From positions 62,001 to 126,000 of the forward strand of contig JBNMHO010000002.1 in NCBI GenBank assembly GCA_050872785.1: DNA of 64,000 nucleotides, read 5' to 3'. This document shows, one piece after another, positions 50,501-52,093 of the stretch. Each line of letters begins with the position of its first letter. Within the stretch, counting starts at the first letter, position 1. The notes under the pieces were generated by a model. That model made no database searches and was not told where the DNA came from. It saw only the letters and a list, made by a program, of their open reading frames with translations. The translations under genes were made by a program, and so were the position numbers. Origin of the DNA: UBA7862 sp050872785 (GTDB lineage Bacteria; Bacillota; Clostridia; Christensenellales; UBA1242).

Positions 50501-52093
50501 ACAAATGGTTTTGGTGGTGCAGTCCTAACATTCTCAAGCCGTAAGGTGTCGAAATTAGATGATGTTGGCACAAACTTCTCAAAATTCACAATCAAAGGTG
50601 GGACTAAAATATCCAACAACTTTGGCACGCAAAAAGTTCAAGTACTTAACAACGTTGCCTCTGGTACACTTGGTCACGTAGGTGATAGTAAATATGGAGA
50701 TGGGGTAAATAGATTGGCAAGCACAGACGGCATCGTAAGCATTAACAGCATTGTTTACTTTGAGGGTGGCGAGGTTTACGGCAAGATGACCCCAGCAACC
50801 GAAGACCCAAGTAAGGAAGAACCAGATAGTGCAGCGGATAGTTTGTCATTATATCTGCTTGGCACGGCGTTTGAGAATTCAAGCGTAACGTCATTTGCAA
50901 ACAACGATGCGGATGCATTTATTGATGGCATGGAACTAGATGAAAGTGCAACAAACAGTTCAAATGCTAATGATAGGAACAAAGAATACTTAAAAGATAA
51001 GTATAAAGAGCATTATATTTTCAAGGCGTCTAGCGGAACTTTGCCAGTGTTCAAAAACAATATTATTATTGGAAAATATGATGATGAAAACACTTGGTGT
51101 AACACCTGTGGCAACACAAGAAAGGTTGATTGTGGCCCGCAACATCAAGCCACAGTTACAATTACGGGAAAATGTAGTGAATGTGGCGGAACGGGAAATT
51201 ATGAAGATGCTGAGGGTGAAACAAAAGATTGTCCATACTGCGACGGGACTGGCATAAGTACTTATGAGAAGACTTGTCCACGTTGTGACGGCACAGGAGA
51301 TGTTGCCTGTCCAGATTGTGCTTCAAGACAACCTTATATTCACATTGATACACACACAAACTGGGGACAACTTTGCAGTATTCAATATCTCAACAACCTT
51401 CCAGTTGACTTCTTAAAAGACTATTCAGAAAGACATTATGCCTATGGCTATTCAGACGGGCTCCTGTCTTGGGCTAATGGAAAGGCGACAGATAGTCGTA
51501 AAGTTCAACGACCAAATATTATCATAAGTTACTTTGAATTAAGAGAAAACGCAAATCTGGAAAATAATGGCAGACGAATTACGGACAACTGCGAATATGT
51601 ATCACATCAAAAAGGCATTTGGCGGGTACTCCAACTTAAAGCAAAGAAAAAACCAAATGCAGGGCTGGACAGTGAAAGTAAGGATGCGTTAGGATTAACT
51701 GGCACATTCTTTGAAGGATTTTTTGATCTTATCTCTTGGCTTGATAAAAACCCAGCAATGAGTGGCATTGCTTCCAAATTCGGCGGTGTAACAAAGCTGG
51801 CAGAAACAATAAACGCCTTTGCTTCCATAGATTATAGTGCAGGCTTGCAGGGTGCTCTGTATGGACAATCTGATACAATTGCAAAATGGAAAGAATACTT
51901 AAGGACGGATTGGAGCGGTGATTTTGTTGATGTTGGTCCACTTATTGAAGCAATTATTCAAGGAGCTGGTGAGATAATTACAGTTGTTTATCCTCCAGCA
52001 AAGCCAGTTGTGGATGCAATAAAATATGGCTACGAGCTGTTGAAAGGCGGTGTTAACTTAATTTTGAAGCTCAAATATGTTTCACTTAAATAG
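16901..52093 (+). CDS. Giant membrane-anchored adhesin-like protein (11,730 residues)
   Basis: One uninterrupted frame of 35.2 kb starts at an ATG with AAGGAGG upstream. Order: Asn/Gln/Gly/Pro-rich tail (1-210); basic KKKFSKKFK and a transmembrane helix (220-242); InlB-type B-repeats (about 245-3530); beta-helix modules with GGAIY and FxxN-like motifs alternating with more B-repeats; a BspA-type LRR block (about 7075-7487); a very long beta-helix region to about 11,300; a Cys-rich CxxCxGxG segment (11,400-11,473); and a helical C-terminus. No cleavable-looking signal peptide, LPXTG or C-terminal anchor is seen. I infer type II topology: short tail inside, about 11,500 residues outside. The motifs are typical of adhesins and surface proteins; the actual ligand is unknown. 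Confidence 0.9.
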   Translation: MDNFTPKGNGQNNVPQNGNVRNGAPQNGDSQNFARPSVPQGGVNGNIPRQGMGMNNVSSNGVRPSSMNGQNSSMQNAVRQSPNGVTQNRPTPNGNFANGQRVNVPNANGQNVTPQNFSRPNAHMQNANRTYPNTQNQNVSRGQNINGGNFGSPNLNTQNQNMPHGQNANVNGQTNGQGLNGQNSNVQNINPAGGSGGGNSGNGKIAGGAGKKKFSKKFKGILVGVISAIIIAISATVGIFVAPHGEGQKCRITFEDMGPYGARDAVELNVGDRYEAPTLDDILSDDGQENVLVKFKGWLKSDGTPYVAGNVNEDIVLHPDYELGDVKVTFVTIDSYNDTNSYIFLGEIFTKYYAEKISFASYLNLYQSLKLSDGVRGNTYAAETDYMKEYVLESGVSGEANYSAKNYSEFAGKFLNVKNFSMAGSDNLYSIEDVIDTPSGNRVVVVNFDGKDVEIKYNSNLKSIEKQYTSGGIAGETFENEETDRVYKFGQENYVLPSYAALRSVDSSKGFVLNNPRYHRLVGWSFIAPKIMTESGEIDNPDFGKEGTYYKFNASERLKLTREFLKDENRLELYAVWDEDVTSLNVYSNPNLASVASISMNATQGKSVGDWLGDIVSSLQKRGSVLVGFNTSPRYDGKILNLNTFLEGGLTSHDNPEETNPYLSGVEVNLYAVYRRVVENTYIKLNDLDLKVSGVNITKDSLNINYNLQQSVGESYVYDASGVEVSFDEAERMFVVKNLIEGTTFDLPNLSRSNYLFEGYRTKNRLYAMAETSSSVQVKVLLDDILSDGTFVINSNWRGVETSFAFDLQNGQKEIVTAVYGTKLVVDITTQSDVTSVVVRKFVGLEPILTFEFEKEGYNFLGMSKNAAGGEYLDEVLGEFVLNDEFLNVLTSVDGIRTIFACWEIKTVTATFVLSGGTFDNGSESVTGRYTLSTTYGGSVELPSKDLSKFVREGYNFDGWFDNSNLSGEAVCGYDATDIVLKKDITLFAKWVEIKFATIFSDYNKTKNVKIETDRNGNFVFAGSELDGMTFVAITQTPTGGENIVKVGEVASVSLGEEFYCVWRKVVYQNGGTAENGATGDEISGGYVTYGVPISPISNEYTCSKYFYFAGWQIVNKNGSIASDFVQPSTVLDESSTGYSISDSLTAGGEAKIVLVANWQRKDVRIEIYSDENMRVLVKSIKVDVNKFDSVTLLSDAAGDLALSTINGRDIDFVKDDLQNSTAYYSNGSELKITIPKDSLIYEVNNVFVYKLCAVTKKYATFFEEENGRSVRISVGTDFEDGTDRTGYAENAGPADKIAKEDGSYVYDTIISNGVRGKFVLTSGEDAPFEFSKEHYNFDKWQKSDGVNYAVGESVKILSDVTFVAQWVKKVYSLNIKDTVGGNYAGQDGVKTVKFVYGQTIDLSDVLYDLNTRFDDEASRNVKLAKNILYNGVNFALSDKLLMEYSEFGLEGILLEGELDDGVVEMTITWEEMTYQIVVDLNGGSWNEDVELSENATLQNGKIVYTVTFAQAENLKILYEGIEKQGYTFSSFLNGRNGNVTKTSDGYFYAATSEYNVFDGDNILATYDESFSVVFDLSGADELAEVATITQNVNFVTVGTESDGDWIEITLPAAGDRGEGFEFAGWWKNNNATDATNNLSIIQNSFGEGNTLKITREDLNSYNLLGKNEVVLYAVWKAKVTFVAGRKFADGFITGATNAQGEAALIDIDYNSNGQTISVKGFEDWVVCGEIDANTLGKYKFEHANGFGFVFGGWNENGKRVFSLDVSAPTILVAEWASAKITITLRDQDGKSFAQSGLTTEEVVIERDFSTGDFLDLNNIYRTFVAAGKTTTPYLFGHNFVGWVEGSVGMTNWTSATSKTIYTSSNLLAMPLQDSVYCAVFEKADVEIVADMNTEDERGDRPFVNDIIETFYGKFGELYTVDVSDKNQYSAHPYFEIISWKANKNGSTFETTFMLDASVVEYDAQLNKYVANIVATWTRKTSTIVINVNGGTIASGYFNSDSGFANNLIKVEYTTRQIIITQYVSNDSFLTLPTAENISREMFVLNGYNVDNGKDVLTLAGGNKVWNTESGRIVITANWLAVANVNVYENAGNEVEKQISFQVVLGEGNGIQFDELGNEVLIYRAGSVEKRVSFAIFAKTSYEILGFSLYRSSGVNYQFDTLYSLNNVSTLSIYTVWVGKEYSISIYANDPELSPAENSSNVTVLSEGFRYGENVDMSKFFLKASSTGGWVFESFEIEGLVFDGQTTTFNPEVQDIGYKTNYDFTTNWKGKEIKVTYNFGNATFTDTDGQSGSEIVKTYTYSKRFGENGTMVKTLTPSESTTTCVRFEDEGAEHPLYAFSSFVSLDENVEVVNGEFELPAKDITLVAKWQSREIKLVVEPTGAAIGEDKDAKFDSLENTSGFKVSKGIRAGKDVLLVEELLIGDKVDLATLPKAVCSGEQYAYVFLRNYAGEGVCEEGNRSYIENTVFEVSKNSSVNFDIIWNAESEAFELWFTLLWSPTDVTVTYVQSLPVVNAPTITDASGDEVLDETSNTVYGYNNRATGYITDAAKYQTLEVNKLGEIGHTERNSETGESEFVLGFSLLEGYNLFGWKQIGWTTERDHSKVDGNYTKLNNKNSYFFSPTGDQNGTTNLLAFEKKTSAVKLYPIWEQEDYVLSLKDQTSKNFDGQKDFVVKYDSVFSVQKLLEDGGITLVTTAFDTTEKVFKNFANWVYNDKTFASETSLVFSKDFGGFINSDDLSDTNRTVTLNMGWEEVQYRLKLNLYFGDYSDKANVYFYRDADGSCYILTDNVVKFSELKTDGILLSNLKSLLLDETKLSKTVGDNVYSFAGWALTTREDGNILEPTKMLSLAGEKLVINEDTFGIGSEANLEEELLAYLNPETATIELTAMWNCYKLVINANEGTLTDTTSSKLWDGESDGQGNAWTADADGNICLWTYYGANIVLNEKILSWFARENYSAETKTFIHFVPQLDADGNVVRDEFDEIVYDTERLSVKDSTCDFVVVTNDNLFVEWIGNQVEIVVSPNSKTNDVEGNFDSASYAQFEAAYRELFSEVDSLLDASRSHKVETTAETINGVSVTILRLAANYGDQIDCFNLLLASSNGGNTFYGWTDGYLNYSTVPFVAKDNDSNRLYGLWSAVAMFELNGGRYGQSSSAKEVIDPVAPEGSDGKINLPKKMLINEGGSPYDAGPRKVGYEFVGWSDNAGGYKTYSEYVAKWKNLYIEEYIKSLTTQTEEEKNTIKNQLVKEVVRDHEVYVERFKTLMGEEYVTNLLATSFKVYDENKEYTLTGDVTFYALWRQVKVTVTFFKSIDDYKNGAGNGTDSMATYDIWYGETWTLPTKYDTSDYATKIFGWTHSTDGKQDAFAGWNVYNATSEMKLSSGETVELTSDKFFANLMDGDSVRKNVHLVTIWESVSVTVKIKLGPSSEDYAYYGESAGQDYGYLETLVEGDSKYLIISNPFSSFYYPNLDRIVRFGKVAKGYVEPYGYASSKAIVSNTKNIRATTLHIAKTGESRYIGEVREVNGNYVYELEVVWAEAECFIDNYFNVNTNIGHKFYESLQDALEDVADKDNDTFETRQANIMLLDKVSLEGDTTKYHYIKNTVNIGLRKVVVDIYNKSAKNIVLRRQTTGVAVIVGENGLFAIRNTTDNLSFNIEGEGKSGDVFVKVESGAFEITGRIEVTNFNNTLSSKGSLVWAVGGSVTLDGVSFSGNMLSGTNSSLFGGVICAESGCSVSISNGEFKNNSVVGTFSDENLSTYGGAVAVLSKSTLTINSVKFLQNISRVGNKGRSFGGAIYASGSEVSYYSCYVTDTDDNGNPKQGKNDISFRENSAMFGGAIAVVGGLDGTTLVKSTLQLSGLIDEAAGKTWTVMMYHNFTDGEGESGNDIYAVDANVDVTAMASLCEEAKGNGAGIFAGSNTDATIKTSIFSTTYAQNGSAIYFRGNSLTVSDSVFSQNVATSGNVVDGDGGAIYVEGAIAQTAVVVLTGNVISYTWAKRGGAIYVGENVNFSLSGKEGELSSIEKTYAELGGAIYYGSTYEAESQINYVSFKTSIYLEDADGQKIYPKNGGGIYVADGNLVVANSSFTFCRADNGGAVYIKKGKITFKNTNTFEKLNDVSSGVIEENPNLEGSEENALAARYVGNNASFGGGLYIEEEGEFDFQSGGLGYNTATATASAIYNYGKVRLGDVTLEENNSTTYIAILNQGSVEIYGNAFIADGQRIFLGTYLSETVKIVDGKKETVTERKFHEITISKENWLNKKADSEEVNHVEIDFVTKNAVMNKPVVQFASVMENGEENKSKLYNAYKQYLQDGNEEIFTLTQSASFVLRCDDEKFALVLALHSYDILFMDLSKDSDGKVIASKTIKCGDPLSDETLASINSIKPTNLRYGYTFVGWAYYNEYPVASETYSDFEGLGVRYSFKDDEKSVDVYSQILSGEGKFNYIENLKNVRSEAGNEFKFPAHNFYLYAVWKPNEYDVEFVYEPLGHINTTINNQEFSSNLGMMNVLKKKVGYGLSFNLPLASEVNKTLFVTYDDVTNVERDASNVPQRVTLSSGESVTNFELETSGLYAGSYFYTKQIAFGESVFELKFYVGENEDRAWSVFMNDTDLSSPKVTLRNSLNIDGEEQKVDPNVYPEKVTFEKDGNNVSYETSVDEDGRYFFVDAESGRKYVSRQLIRLDGYEFSNYKINGNLGYGAGDLFRMDESNPDFSDLGRKITVTVMFKRLTVKLILNNNDSQEGSVTAEKDVYPGTEILLPTMYDFGEFENIGRRENYSLVGFSKNKNYAADGQGVLYAPGDRYVVTESSTGVHELYAIWEEAECFVQPTNSTKETEKWFYSSLSKAFEDVSSNVYGTTYSQFNIVILKQNVEVKSELVVLADVILSAKAGEVTLKLSDDFAEGKAMFVVGGTSVSGDYTKAKLTIDGKSGTNLVISQGTVKNRSESLIVVNPNSVLNILGYTRFENATVTSENRGGMITVFGQMGDEGALYGVVNISGTGVVFSGNSSTNGGAIYVGSYGILNAEADDKDGISFGKTKDEYKENTASGNGGAIFAQENAQITLKNVWFKENAASVGGAVYISADCKSNISDCTFSGNIATGSSLGGGAIYSQADLKLSATTFMEFDSNNSLGNGGAVFASGVLTFVGNPTFTKNTAKTSGGAIFAPQGLVFDGGYFENNVASEGFGGAVYVKNILQKTTRNETLTVTFKSNKATYAGAIAIIDLQQNTSLDNLYFDSNEYVNEGGAIYVENAAPNFMLTLGKTVNISGSKALGGNAQYQRGGAAYVKNGNLLFEGTADGNAAVSGGAFYLEGLSRLVLNGARVQNSSAESDGGAIYVGGSSYIQFTGDNTVLSSNLALRGGAMFVNSSNVNTVIKNVTFDANSLSETSMFGEVLYISGNSQVTMQGNIGLVVASTDSHQVYVGKNGTLTLINAKFVNSENVEISSKTTIESEIRGTSVSHGKIVMDEKSYITDIYFSPISKDKLSANIQILTVSGNMSSTMENRERIVIHLYDVATDAKIENLHMVKFDSSDLARFAEEYFELDEETKKFVLAGSGSYLDIIKMAEDITIDPNGGEITYNGTTYTEPFKIQLDDSDDNTLKFLDNLSGFRAGYKLQNYFDGYVDGEATGSRRMNAQTIKPYKQVTLKAVWEQRSYAYKSYYQNEKSEYIEVGGGNIMFTDRIYLTAPARQYLTCIGWKVFYVDATTSNFVPLIDKVMGLKDSFSLNRMGETVEETKSKLKLVEENGGTVCFVAQYEETMVEIIFDGNGGTSKSGETMVKMSIPQSREYLTYASLLDTFSKADYAVNGIFTGDNNIYHENVDTMYDFSNPSICIKDLTKLTLHCNWQKVEAVIIKNNVSAGEINRINYETVGEAIKNLLDGDTLEIVSSRIELKSALVFNKAISITVTASKPVTLTRATSLSSYMIRVENGQVTFDSNNSTITLDGNNDGSTDGAIYVASGATLVAGDVLVVANQNVTNNGAAIANNGRLILVGAKILNSSTKGNGGAIWNNGSLLVTDVTIENCSATNGGAIWTSGTAEIAGGTFDQNSATMGASVYVGNKVDGTGEGIVVHSATFQNGNMATYASKTLDEVKTYGGAIYVAEGVQRVVVGVSTQIIGNKATYGGGIYYVGDKVAPAVSNISFEAGCVLSENSAVYGGAICFGPVEDNFNNHVVRIISADIRSNTATYGGGIAVLKGTLEIYGGNVGKNICSELGQNIYVSLGGKLSVYGGTIGSTDTSGSEIVIEGNSLEDLSGKMELAGGGDIYDTVRLKGGAKINVKSDITSSKVISVAIENYPAGTDEVIIATFDDNLDSDATKFEVESSQRDNYRTRTSGQDVVITRAMFSLIIDPDGGVLSSDIAGIRQYGTRYVADVMFGTNLSSLLANTKAARDRREFAYWGIVNGETVTQLALDTTMPYGDLQIKAVYTQILFVLTLDFNDMGGLSKTKAEFNVQNLQNENFRNFKIDNGSVSVEVFVTGEGSNAKQTLAALASRLSRFGYMLSGFDLTAGNSFGINLDASNFEMSAEDTTVYAIWTANSYEVTFHSNPYEGEEETKTISVNYDENFTLLGIDDIALDGYILSGWAISRDGNGKTYKLGENLLMNKDMTQSLNFYAIWSAKQYTVVYESELTEATGNVEDTVMTYGEEGELSSSKFTALGYTQIGWKTADGTEYLFANSLTVKNLTTEDKVSVYAVWQGNEYIVALHVANDETSRTKEIKATYGDSTKNLPDISEIVDTYSRLTMYFVGWTTVPNGKTEDVEYSNCQVIYNFTTEDRIELYPVFVKYSLNILSNNGEDKVLAFEPDNQGVITVSKQDLISFALVGHEIGFLSRTKEVSLGASNINFDEQGYITISTSVFTKPVFELFVAWKSLPYVLQFEVEGGNGEYPTSTIYVSPTGTNTYAEGATSCVLPQDMETPEILHGWSMLPDASVVNFELGASLALTQDFVAEFAKYQDISLGILKLYGVRETEYSIVYNLNTTRTIIGASATDIVGENQNETAKFEIGTESNILFADINGNVWEIADTRDENDQYFAYFAGWAYSPSATTPDIRQSYENPNEATTKFAGTVTLYAVWEEYSNPFIFTYLDSKIVGLSEEGQTLENANIILPEHKLYKVGTSVVVGETITGISGLLTAGQIQSLNFKFVTDGFEIEPFAFENTNNLLGLNNLKQNQVFGFGAFVNETLKDITFEESDNIAMFVASDGNIYSTDGTSASLFAVLISNMGGEANYAVAQSANYNGTNYNINSVLPFAFAKTTFETISIPQTISSLKEGSLSYIENLSSIIVPFVGGGSAEDGAARASSLKYLFVDRYGEVVIPAGLVQVNIQNDKLDNFGDYAFEGFAKLERIFFGANIKTFGAYAFSDCANLIELGTSGLFDISNITNIGSYAFQNCVNIPKSIDLSNVQTFGERVFDGSGLQSVVLSGTTENFGENKTFEELTTLVEARLYSIAAFEAVVNGTGITASDIEEDRKGVVYTNINFYQRIVKTAEWQKYLRYNIVVDNLIDVLSSTNELISYHSSLEDAVANAQNGNKIVVKSDINLKSTITIDKQISIYAGYEKLDSEDRGGITFTRKSDETAFIVESNGNVTFGGNFVEGDDATYVNAELDIVGSKRESADSLIKVNGGVVGFNLGLKIYDHISQNGSVVYATGGTISVTGSEIYNNYAVTSGGVFYISSQATLNIFRANIHDNGMFDGEVMTKSGGVVFAQDGSVVNISDKETQIVNNGAQNGGAIYIDCEDVTSTISAGLFSGNMATMSGGVVLLNAGKLDITGEVEFYGNSAKNMGGAIAVVGGTLCVNKGVKIGSSEANMGNSAAIGGGVAINGGGLVADNVTISSNNATTGGNVYISSDKTSSITSSEIILGNNGGSIDFGTDVLGGGIFVDGAKVNIKNSSIKENKAFAGGAIYITENNGLASEVTLTSGELLNNEADMGGAIFVKNGKVVATSVDIAENNAKDGAAIYVSNGEVTLKAGKISNNTATENGGGLSINGGTVNIIESTILSDNRATENGGNIYYSDGSLVINVATIEKGTANFGGGLYLERNALGVEKEADVKILSAKFTENVANSGGAIYTNLVLSIDKAELSGNTASEFGGAIYVGDRARVVLDEVSSSENISNAENAEKFANIYISKDASEHALSISNNTVLGEAEKSNGVYLPKGKIIDVVALTLGSEGETSMRKNRIRLHLERSPLDKSEWQDDKGIYVALYADTKYATTGVSKFVSEGVCFTRMGAKIYATIATVVDVTDRGKPINYASLKDATEQSTTEGRNYIFEIFHDQKIDGNNFVQVGNKQNITITRQKDADAKIYRDANYTGVMFEILGKLSLNFDKDNSEFSGSVLQPLDIFGSDESGENSQSVEATSAMFRVVSSGTLNIYEAVTIQNGSNLLGYGGAVSVENEYATLNMYNGTIANCNALYGGAIAVIKGNANILGGILENNTSNLGGAIYSAGTIVVGTDSTTTLMANNIAQGVSGFGGAIYTVDGSMATINSVTFTSNIASKGGAIYAEGTLNISNSRFSQNRASKGGAIYDTGLMSIVGGNFSENGSTEEQDCEFGGAIYIARSKSDAVAIEGVSFNNNSAHSGGAIYVEKGEITIRNTSETSGSITGNSATYGAGLYVGAGNVTIISYNISSNVAEGDLVSNGGGVYIAGGNVTISNSQITDNSAMFGGGIYFVSGSLSIYGGAISNNHAEASSALTQTYGGGIAQLGGSLKLAAYTEEGGASSNVTISGNDADFGAGLYLVAREGGSAEISNTEISGNTARVTAGGLAVKGVNTTIINTKILKNTSGNDESGKERVGQDVWFGGESYLVFGSQVTLGENKEKDRPTIYVAGESIFKNSSTPTVSDNKALIFNTEFDYSTLYQEIYLHHEKNYLGNYVDTFFVALGSDVIQDIITLHVDEGVPYETKVVYVGATYAEKALAKFTIPVDSDYTLKQGSGASQDYLVLAPQSYQVVDEEGNIRYITEKLQDAIDKANAHKNSKNEQLMVVINEKEVVITEAVQIGVTQSSESGSVIDTVYIAARKSTVISRNGYGGNVFNIGRYADVKIGTNCMEDFAGVIEGFKTAFGGTIPTITFSGDIKSSGNVAGVDAFIRNSGSLTLGENVTLENNTLKATGTGAVNDGGAVVVTNGGTLNVRGSVFIGNSATGSGGAIYVENGSMLNFESGTIKGNTAFVSGGGILIDNSTATISGGTITDNAANYLGGGVAVRNGGTLEITGDVEISYNKATNGGGIALFGKGSITTSSSADGKKVQIKENVAILSGGGVFAASSPETVDGKLSIVAELKLTGVDIQGNEAQKFGGGISLTTTNQNTNERNVTFDNILKDDKGNRIVGIKATIGLSEDSGSVTISGNKAKYTVNTRLKNTAAYTSYGLGGGLYALDAKVDILNTTISANETSFEQNYTDTSGNSHHEEIGGYGGGVYASYSAISVKDSIISANIAMKNGGGFYVTEGAEVTFSNCDNATQIAQNKAQYGGGIYIHNPGGKAKVQIASIIVGGVGKENIAAKGDGIYVDASRDFVALLITTTNGSTTLSDNIAISDHVYLAPHTNAETGNRDDAIIYVDKHCSSGASIKIALDEDQKDRGHIVAKYDCSDAEKWADERMFVTDDLVSPYCFIAKGENIVVGIKIVLRENVNDGAIRFFESLESAFAYVTSGNWNFVLLEDLDEMPSIDNFAVGEQITVNNGVTATLCSGRITGDGHEWEAITEEKDGLSRKVVKMSKELTSSIFKVYGSLTTTGVIFDGTGSNAGIAILGSAEESNGSFALGSNTLVKNFNNIAVEAKAGEVKVQGATIENNTATVIQISEEAILTMTDSTITNNKMASGDSVVSVASNKENKIENCVFTDNSATDGGAVLNKGSLTISGGKFANNSATNGGAVANENDGTLTITTSTSGSADETATSSDAADIMFENNSAKDNGGAIYSNSGTVKISGVTFSGNTTKELSSNGGTIAVVNTTVTISDTTIQKSYTLGSNGLTSAKANNGGGLYAEGSSVTLNGGNTFEDNNATNGGAMYLKNSSITPNTSEGKDNLITGNVATNGGGLYIVTNSTEDKPMNLSGLSIISNIANDGNGGGVYVASGAIKLTGGSVNGNKAKADVRTTDKMKDVSTGFGGGVYVASGATLIIDADSSEIITGNTALYGGGVYTAGTTTLTKGVIRGNVATTASANTEGTTTSFKNSKEARGGGVFVKGILNVVGGSISGNIADCGGGVYLDGTLVMNDGNINSNQSYWGAGLYVNSTTATLSGGLISNNVTVHEVEGVAVTGGDGGGVYVAEGKTFTLGNDKNPSETSTTSISNNQALRGGGVFVAGQDSEFTLQNATLSENTAILGGGVYVGHSIIKEIIDGKEGTPNYYPAKFVIDAGKISSNTAKIPEQKDENKDKIAEIIKLEKYSVPKGGGIYCEGTLEMHSATIENNTASQEVGVGGLGGGLYFDNGEIQAGDDTQSGISDERFSLTIDGSFGKNSTFTGNKAAHGGAIEIQSKQGVNNIKISNTTFDGNTASVNGGAVDVRGSAIFANCEFYNNSATADGGAMYVRRRENTEDNSVEIKDSFFGDEGEGNTAAKGGAIYVCGKVIDEKSCGPNVTLLRVTMCYNGISTEPTRIAAEYGGAMYIENSNVSFVKGKEEGASTISNAATTNGKENEISHNSATKGGAIAMNGGTLNISASTAFTANNATNGGALYVTSGDVTLASGIFGGEAYQSIDDKHDLKSLINEHKEALSDRTKTEPYAPKTDTSNTATDGGAIYVAGGSVTIAENVQIEGNHAENGGGVYIANGELYIKAAKPTKEENKNIPASNITGNYATSGGGVYVGGGILSVGFDGDGGLNLASSGYIFGNIATNGGAVYISGGSANLINGSIKNNCAFKLGGGVYINGSDDTILTMNNFEISENYAQSGGGICVAGAKVTINNGGKISENSALDIGNIIASDDFTRGVGGGISISGGTMILNGSAINNNFADNMGGGIYASSGTITQSEKEGANTDTLRMGGNHATNYGGAIAIPSGGGHVTLSNFIIGGIKFDTKINDNILYATSGSVNGRSVSGFDENQIQNIKSALSENRVQWANYATFGGAVYVAGGTFNVAAKSSGDTSIVQGFGANTQIEGNLGQFTVGAGNIASSGGALFVAGGDVILNGGNFAYNYAVGKVNDGNQGNKELKDFVDKNLYEVKTGEKDEKSIIDYWGGGAICQVKGTLILNGAQIQNNETNGFGGAVLTFSSRKVSKLDDVGTNFSKFTIKGGTKISNNFGTQKVQVLNNVASGTLGHVGDSKYGDGVNRLASTDGIVSINSIVYFEGGEVYGKMTPATEDPSKEEPDSAADSLSLYLLGTAFENSSVTSFANNDADAFIDGMELDESATNSSNANDRNKEYLKDKYKEHYIFKASSGTLPVFKNNIIIGKYDDENTWCNTCGNTRKVDCGPQHQATVTITGKCSECGGTGNYEDAEGETKDCPYCDGTGISTYEKTCPRCDGTGDVACPDCASRQPYIHIDTHTNWGQLCSIQYLNNLPVDFLKDYSERHYAYGYSDGLLSWANGKATDSRKVQRPNIIISYFELRENANLENNGRRITDNCEYVSHQKGIWRVLQLKAKKKPNAGLDSESKDALGLTGTFFEGFFDLISWLDKNPAMSGIASKFGGVTKLAETINAFASIDYSAGLQGALYGQSDTIAKWKEYLRTDWSGDFVDVGPLIEAIIQGAGEIITVVYPPAKPVVDAIKYGYELLKGGVNLILKLKYVSLK
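17558..17626 (+). other. Giant protein: transmembrane anchor
   Basis: Residues 220-242 form an uninterrupted hydrophobic segment (GILVGVISAIIIAISATVG, then IFVA) right after KKKFSKKFK. It probably acts as an uncleaved signal anchor. Confidence 0.85.
17633..27490 (+). other. Giant protein: B-repeat block 1
   Basis: About 3,290 residues of InlB-type (Listeria-Bacteroides) beta-grasp repeats. Each unit of about 70-100 residues follows the pattern hydrophobic strand, G-G, 'GY.F.GW', then '.LYA.W' (examples: REGYNFDGW ... LFAKW; VGYEFVGW ... FYALW). The units are strongly diverged from each other. Confidence 0.85.
27505..29930 (+). other. Giant protein: beta-helix module 1
   Basis: Opens with a cap-like segment containing FYESLQDALEDV, then repeats with GGAIY and FxxN motifs as in chlamydial Pmp proteins and other adhesin-like beta-helices. 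Confidence 0.8.
29931..31340 (+). other. Giant protein: B-repeat block 2
   Basis: B-repeat units with YGYTFVGW, FYLYAVW, NYSLVGF and ELYAIW landmarks. Confidence 0.75.
31341..33590 (+). other. Giant protein: beta-helix module 2
   Basis: Cap-like start EAECFVQP ... WFYSSLSKAFEDV, then GGAIY/GGAVY repeats such as NTASGNGGAIFAQENA. Confidence 0.8.
33591..34425 (+). other. Giant protein: B-repeat block 3
   Basis: Begins ITIDPNGGEITYNG and includes FDGNGGTSKSGE and TLHCNW. Confidence 0.75.
34426..35920 (+). other. Giant protein: beta-helix module 3
   Basis: Cap-like start INYETVGEAIKNLLDGDTLE, then short GGAIW/GGAIY repeats. Confidence 0.8.
35921..38120 (+). other. Giant protein: B-repeat block 4
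   Basis: Begins LIIDPDGGVLSSD; units end in YAIW, YAVW and similar. Confidence 0.75.
38121..39365 (+). other. Giant protein: BspA-type leucine-rich repeats
   Basis: Repeats of the form 'I..YAF..C.NL..I' (IKTFGAYAFSDCANLIEL; ITNIGSYAFQNCVNI) plus the family's typical IIVPFVGGG insertion. This is the LRR_5/BspA class seen in host-associated anaerobes. Confidence 0.85.
39366..41590 (+). other. Giant protein: beta-helix module 4
   Basis: Cap-like start YHSSLEDAVANAQNGNKIVV followed by GGAIY repeats. Confidence 0.8.
41591..43720 (+). other. Giant protein: beta-helix module 5
   Basis: Cap-like start INYASLKDATEQ followed by GGAIY repeats. Confidence 0.8.
43721..45760 (+). other. Giant protein: beta-helix module 6
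   Basis: Cap-like start YITEKLQDAIDKAN followed by GGAIY and GGGVA repeats. Confidence 0.8.
45761..50800 (+). other. Giant protein: beta-helix module 7 (longest)
   Basis: Cap-like start FFESLESAFAYV followed by about 1,650 residues of GGAIY/GGGVYV repeats without an intervening B-repeat block. Confidence 0.8.
51098..51319 (+). other. Giant protein: CxxCxGxG zinc-finger-like segment
   Basis: Residues 11,400-11,473 contain CNTCGN, CSECGGTG, CPYCDGTG, CPRCDGTG and CPDC, the layout of the DnaJ central zinc-finger domain. It is followed by a helical stretch of about 255 residues to the stop. Confidence 0.85.

Noticed and set aside
27505..50800. Chlamydial-type autotransporter
   Set aside because: GGAIY/FxxN motifs are Pmp-like, but no outer-membrane beta-barrel is seen at the C-terminus and the rest of the window looks Gram-positive.
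51098..51319. Separate dnaJ gene
   Set aside because: There is no J domain and no start site; the Cys-rich segment is in frame with the giant protein.
17093..51941. Many antisense and out-of-frame open frames inside the giant gene
   Set aside because: They follow from the biased codon use of a long repetitive gene; none has a convincing ribosome site or recognisable product.
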